DNA of 64,000 nucleotides, taken from Pasteurella sp049670895. Lineage in GTDB: Bacteria > Pseudomonadota > Gammaproteobacteria > Enterobacterales > Pasteurellaceae. Below, piece after piece: positions 60,679-64,000 of the stretch. Numbering within the stretch: position 1 is the stretch's first letter; each line of letters begins with the position of its first letter. Location of the stretch: NCBI RefSeq assembly GCF_049670895.1, contig NZ_CP187170.1; one strand, given 5' to 3'. A program made the position numbers and the translations under genes. The notes beneath the pieces are model-generated. The model was not told the DNA's origin, searched no databases, and was given only the letters and a program-made list of their open reading frames with translations.

Positions 60679-61260
60679 TCAATCATCGATTGGTTTTTTT
60701 ACTGCTTTTGAAAGGCTTCCAATATTTTTATTTAATTTAGGTTTAGATATTCGCAAAATTAATGATTCAACATGTTTAGGATAATCCGAGAATAGAGTAT
60801 ATCCAACATCGTATGCTGATATATATTTTGTAACTTCGCTTCTTTTTGTTGGTTTTTTTAGAATACCTTTAGGAAATGAAATTGGAACATCTCTTTTTAA
60901 TGCATCAGATATTTCTTGTTGTAACTTTGATGCTTTGCCTACATATATTAACTCGCCCATTGCATTGTAAAATGCATATATACCAGCAGAGTTTTTATGT
61001 TCTTGGAGCATTTCTTTTAACTGATCCGCCATTTTAGCATCTGAATTATATTCACAAAACTCAGAAATAATCTTGAATTCAGGTACAGTTGCACAAAATA
61101 TAATATAGTCTAAAGTTGATTGTTGTGGAATAATTTTACCATCAATCCAAGAGCGAATTTGTTGTATTGAATATCCCGTTTTTTCTCCCATTAGTTTAAG
61201 ATTGTTTTTAAAGTAAGACGAAAGAAAATAGTTTAGAACAATAGTTTTGTCATGTCTCAT
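60679..61260 (-). CDS. GIY-YIG nuclease-domain protein with N-terminal helical domain
   Basis: 193 residues. The N-terminal region (GEKTGYSIQQIRSWIDGKIIPQQSTLDYII) looks helix-turn-helix-like; the GIY-YIG core follows with GIY at 93-95 and YVG at 106-108 (SAGIYAFYNAMGELIYVGKAS) and the later catalytic Glu/Asn region HVESLILRISKPKLNKN. It is much more AT-rich than yidC and mnmE and has no counterpart in the standard yidC-mnmE junction. Function unknown; a DNA-cleaving or damage-related role is possible. Confidence 0.78.
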   Translation of the reverse strand: MRHDKTIVLNYFLSSYFKNNLKLMGEKTGYSIQQIRSWIDGKIIPQQSTLDYIIFCATVPEFKIISEFCEYNSDAKMADQLKEMLQEHKNSAGIYAFYNAMGELIYVGKASKLQQEISDALKRDVPISFPKGILKKPTKRSEVTKYISAYDVGYTLFSDYPKHVESLILRISKPKLNKNIGSLSKAVKKPIDD

Positions 61261-61316
61261 ATAAAAGATACTTATAATAAAAGGTATCTGAATAGATACC
61301 TTCTTGATTGGTAATA

Positions 61317-62942
61317 TTATTTATGGCGAGAATGTAAACCTTTTTTCTCTAAACCACGATAAATTAATTGCTGTTGTGCCATTGTAATCAAGTTGGATAC
61401 TAACCAGTATAATACCAAGCCTGAAGGGAACCACAAGAAGAACACCATAAAGATTAATGGCATGAAGTTCATGATCTTCTGTTGAGTTGGATCAGCCACT
61501 GGGGTTGGCGACATTTTTTGCAGTAAGAACATCGATGCCCCCATTAAGATCGGTAAAATGAAGTACGGATCTTGTGCCGATAAATCTTGAATCCAACCAA
61601 AGAACGGTGCATGACGCAATTCAACGGCTTCTAAGAATGTCCAGTACAATGCGATGAAAATTGGCATTTGAAGAATAAGCGGTAAACAGCCACCCAGTGG
61701 ATTTACTTTTTCTTCTTTGTAGAGTTTCATCATTTCTTGGCTCATACGTTGACGATCGTCACCAAAACGCTCACGCATTTCTTGTAGTTTTGGTTGTAAC
61801 ATCCGCATTTTTGCCATAGAGGTGTATTGTGCTTTGGTTAATGGGTATAGCAAGGCTTTTACGACTAAAGTGACTCCAATAATCGCAAGACCCCAGTTTT
61901 GCACGAGACTTTGAATAAAGGTCAATAGCCAGAACAACGGTTTCGCGATAAACCATGCCCAACCGTAATCCACCGTTAAATCTAAGTGATTTGCCACGCT
62001 TGCCATTTGATCTTGCAATTTTGGTCCTGTCCAAAGTGAGCTTTTAATGGTCTCTTTGGCACCCGCAGGGATAACGCTCGTTGGGCCACGATAGCCGATA
62101 GAGGCAATATTGTTGGCTTTGTCCGTTAAACTATAAAGTTGGTTATCTGCGTCTTGGTTTGGAATCCAAGCGGAAACGAAATAATGTTGTAATACCGCAA
62201 CCCAGCCTGCTTTGGTGGAAATAGACAAGTTGGCTTTTTCCATATCGGCAAAGCTGTATTTTTTATAATTGGTTTCAGAAGAAGAATAGGCACCGCCAGT
62301 ATAAGTTGGCATGGCAACATTTCCCGTATCTTCCACTAAGGTGTGACGTAATTGACCATAATGTTCCACTTCAATGGCTTTATCACTTTGGTTATCAATT
62401 TCAAAGTTAACAGCTACATCGTAAGCACCACGTTTTAACACAAACACTTTACGGAAGATCACACCGTCTCTTTCAACCGTCAATGGCACAACAAGCTCAT
62501 TTTGACCTTCTGCCAATTTGAAGTTATCCCCTTCAATTTGATAGTTAGCACGACCTGTTTTGCTATCAATACCGTCTTTACCAACTAAACCACTTTGTGC
62601 GATATACACATGATTGGCTTTATTGGTTAATAAGGTAAATGGCGTATTGGAGTCTAACTCTGCATCATATTTTAATAATTCAGAATGAATGACATCACCA
62701 CCTAAGGTATCGACTTCTAAACGGAAGACATCATTTTCTAAGGTGATAACTCGCCCTTGTAATTGTGTTGTCGTTGCAATACCTGACGTGGCAGAAGTAG
62801 AACTAACGGGTACATCAGAAGATGCTTTTACTTGTTCAGTGGCAACGGGTTTTGGCGTGTGGTAATCATGTTGCCATTGCTGATAAACAAGAAAAGAAAT
62901 GAAGAGTAGTGCGATGACTAACAGGCTACGTCTTGAATCCAT
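61317..62942 (-). CDS. yidC: Membrane protein insertase YidC
   Basis: It inserts and folds inner-membrane proteins, alone or with SecYEG. 541 residues: N-terminal helix, large periplasmic domain, then the conserved five-helix core (WGLAIIGVTLVVKALLYPLTKAQYTSMAKMRMLQPKLQEMRERFG..., NPLGGCLPLILQMPIFIALYWTF). One-base overlap with yidD. Confidence 0.97.
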   Translation of the reverse strand: MDSRRSLLVIALLFISFLVYQQWQHDYHTPKPVATEQVKASSDVPVSSTSATSGIATTTQLQGRVITLENDVFRLEVDTLGGDVIHSELLKYDAELDSNTPFTLLTNKANHVYIAQSGLVGKDGIDSKTGRANYQIEGDNFKLAEGQNELVVPLTVERDGVIFRKVFVLKRGAYDVAVNFEIDNQSDKAIEVEHYGQLRHTLVEDTGNVAMPTYTGGAYSSSETNYKKYSFADMEKANLSISTKAGWVAVLQHYFVSAWIPNQDADNQLYSLTDKANNIASIGYRGPTSVIPAGAKETIKSSLWTGPKLQDQMASVANHLDLTVDYGWAWFIAKPLFWLLTFIQSLVQNWGLAIIGVTLVVKALLYPLTKAQYTSMAKMRMLQPKLQEMRERFGDDRQRMSQEMMKLYKEEKVNPLGGCLPLILQMPIFIALYWTFLEAVELRHAPFFGWIQDLSAQDPYFILPILMGASMFLLQKMSPTPVADPTQQKIMNFMPLIFMVFFLWFPSGLVLYWLVSNLITMAQQQLIYRGLEKKGLHSRHK

Positions 62943-63202
62943 TATTTTTTCTCTTTTTTGTTATTGATCTTTGGTGGAACAGGATCGTATCCACCCGCGG
63001 TTAAAGGATGACATTTTAATATACGTTTCAATGTAAGCCAACTCCCTTTTATTGCCCCATGGGTTTTTAAGGCTTCAATACCATAGTGAGAGCAAGTGGG
63101 GGTAAATCGGCAGCGAGGACCAATGAGCGGACTAATGACGAGTTGGTAAACACGAATTAACCCAATCAAGATTTTTGAGCCAAGCGAATGTGTCTTTGCC
63201 AT
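62942..63202 (-). CDS. yidD: Membrane protein insertion efficiency factor YidD
   Basis: 86 residues with the family motif LIGPRCRFTPTCSHYGIEALKTHGAIKGSWLTLKRILKCHPLTAGGYDPVP. It overlaps rnpA by 37 bases and yidC by one, the standard rnpA-yidD-yidC overlap. Confidence 0.95.
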   Translation of the reverse strand: MAKTHSLGSKILIGLIRVYQLVISPLIGPRCRFTPTCSHYGIEALKTHGAIKGSWLTLKRILKCHPLTAGGYDPVPPKINNKKEKK

Positions 63203-63525
63203 AATTTATCCAAGGTTTGAGTGAGGGTACGGTTATCTAATTTCCCAATGCCTTGCTTTGCCACAATCACAAAATCACAATGAGGGAGCTGATGCTGAGC
63301 TAAGCGAAAGCTTTCACGGCATACACGTTTGATCCGATTGCGGTCATGAGCTCGTTTTAAATGTTTTTTTGCAACAGTCAAGCCTAAACGAGGATGCTTA
63401 AGAGGATTAGGGCGGGCAAGAATGGTAATTTCAGGCGTACTAGCACGGAACGGCTGTTCAAAGACGTATTTAAAATGAACGGGAGTTAACAAACGTAACT
63501 CCCTAGAAAAATTCAGCTTAATCAC
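63166..63525 (-). CDS. rnpA: Ribonuclease P protein component
   Basis: The protein subunit of RNase P. 119 residues, basic, with the signature LKRAHDRNRIKRVCRESFRL. It follows rpmH by 15 bases. Confidence 0.96.
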   Translation of the reverse strand: MIKLNFSRELRLLTPVHFKYVFEQPFRASTPEITILARPNPLKHPRLGLTVAKKHLKRAHDRNRIKRVCRESFRLAQHQLPHCDFVIVAKQGIGKLDNRTLTQTLDKLWQRHIRLAQKS

Positions 63526-63540
63526 ACCAATGGGTTAGGA

Positions 63541-63675
63541 TTATGCAGATAAAGATTTACGACCTTTAGCACGACGACGAGCTAAAACTTGGCGGCCGTT
63601 TTTAGTTGCCATACGAGCACGGAAACCGTGAGTGCGGCTACGTTTTAACACTGATGGTTGAAATGTACGTTTCAT
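63541..63675 (-). CDS. rpmH: 50S ribosomal protein L34
   Basis: A 44-residue, very basic protein reading [20 protein letters not shown] at the start and [12 protein letters not shown] at the end, the canonical L34. It is first in rpmH-rnpA-yidD-yidC. A strong promoter lies 72 bases upstream. Confidence 0.97.
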
Positions 63676-64000
63676 AACTATAATTTACCTAAATCAAAAA
63701 TTGTTCAGTAATCTTGAAAACAAGGATTAATAAAATAAGGAACGGAATTGTAATAAGAAATTCAACGTTCGTCAAATTAGAATAGGCAAAATGAGTAAAT
63801 AAATCTCAGTTTTCCTAATTAAAAGCAAAAGTGCGGTTCGGATTATACGTTTTTTGCTGAAAATCTCAAGCAACCTTTTTAGATTTTTTTGTGCCTTTCT
63901 TGAAGATCTTTGGCGGAGTTTATTGTAGAATTGGGATTCCTTGAGACCGCATATTTGGCGGACGTTCTTCAAATAAATTTAACTATAACGATAATAGAAT
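63676..64000. other. Region upstream of rpmH
   Basis: 325 bases to the window edge without a supportable gene; dnaA is the usual divergent neighbour and may lie beyond. The rpmH promoter is listed separately. I see one uptake signal core (near 63830) but no TTATCCACA-type DnaA boxes, so there is no evidence for oriC in this stretch. Confidence 0.5.
63747..63775 (-). promoter_or_regulatory. rpmH promoter
   Basis: On the minus strand TTGACG (complement 63770-63775), 17 bases, TACAAT (complement 63747-63752): a near-consensus sigma-70 promoter as expected for a ribosomal protein operon. Confidence 0.75.

Noticed and set aside
63772..63972. A 66-codon minus-strand frame upstream of rpmH
   Set aside because: Low-complexity Lys/Leu-rich product; the rpmH promoter -35 overlaps its end, and no homology pattern is seen.
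63676..64000. Possible replication origin next to rpmH
   Set aside because: No DnaA-box consensus, AT-rich 13-mers or GATC cluster could be seen in this part; the gene neighbourhood alone is not enough.

Overview
This window is chromosomal DNA of a member of the Pasteurellaceae. The strongest sign is the Haemophilus influenzae-type DNA uptake signal core AAGTGCGGT (or its complement), seen more than thirty times and often as inverted pairs that form terminators. Other signs are moderate AT-richness, the comABCDE competence operon divergent from mrcA, a secM-secA-mutT block, and the rpmH-rnpA-yidD-yidC-mnmE block at the right edge. The species cannot be fixed from sequence alone; the Haemophilus/Aggregatibacter/Pasteurella/Rodentibacter group fits. 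Nearly everything is core housekeeping content. There are no rRNA or tRNA genes, no CRISPR array, no recognisable insertion sequence and no prophage.

Layout. 1-8.3 kb: the start of mrcA (PBP1A, cut by the left edge) facing comA-E (type IV pilus/DNA uptake assembly), then aroK-aroB-dam. 8-12 kb: a DUF721/DciA-like gene facing secM-secA-mutT, where secM carries an IRAGP arrest motif followed by RNA that can fold over the secA ribosome binding site. 12-16.5 kb: leuS-lptE-holA on the minus strand and a transglutaminase-like/MerT-like/MerP-like cluster. 18.4-21.8 kb: apaH, rsmA, surA, pyrR.

21.9-32.3 kb: the histidine operon, transcribed on the minus strand from a leader peptide with five consecutive histidines and a classical attenuator. 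The order is hisL-G-D-C-B-H-A-F-IE, but four junctions hold non-biosynthetic genes (a histidine-phosphatase-family protein, a RhuM/Fic protein, a Gly/Ala-rich membrane protein, a DUF2726 protein). A fifth, hisH-hisA, holds an array of 79-bp repeats made of alternating palindromes. This stretch is the most unusual part of the window.

32.4-43.6 kb: a DUF1266 protein, a SAM methyltransferase, ushA, tyrP, ppa, an M48 lipoprotein peptidase, exbB-exbD-tonB, a CorB/YfjD-type protein and a YpjD-type protein. 43.7-54.6 kb: ffh, plsB, lexA with two SOS boxes, rpsF-priB-rpsR-rplI, an MliC-like lipoprotein, glnA and typA. 54.9-64 kb: a YgiW-like protein, trmO, menA, rraA, a DASS/SLC13 transporter, mnmE, a GIY-YIG protein lodged between mnmE and yidC, yidC-yidD-rnpA-rpmH, and the rpmH promoter. 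All function calls are from reading motifs, lengths and gene order; no database search was run.
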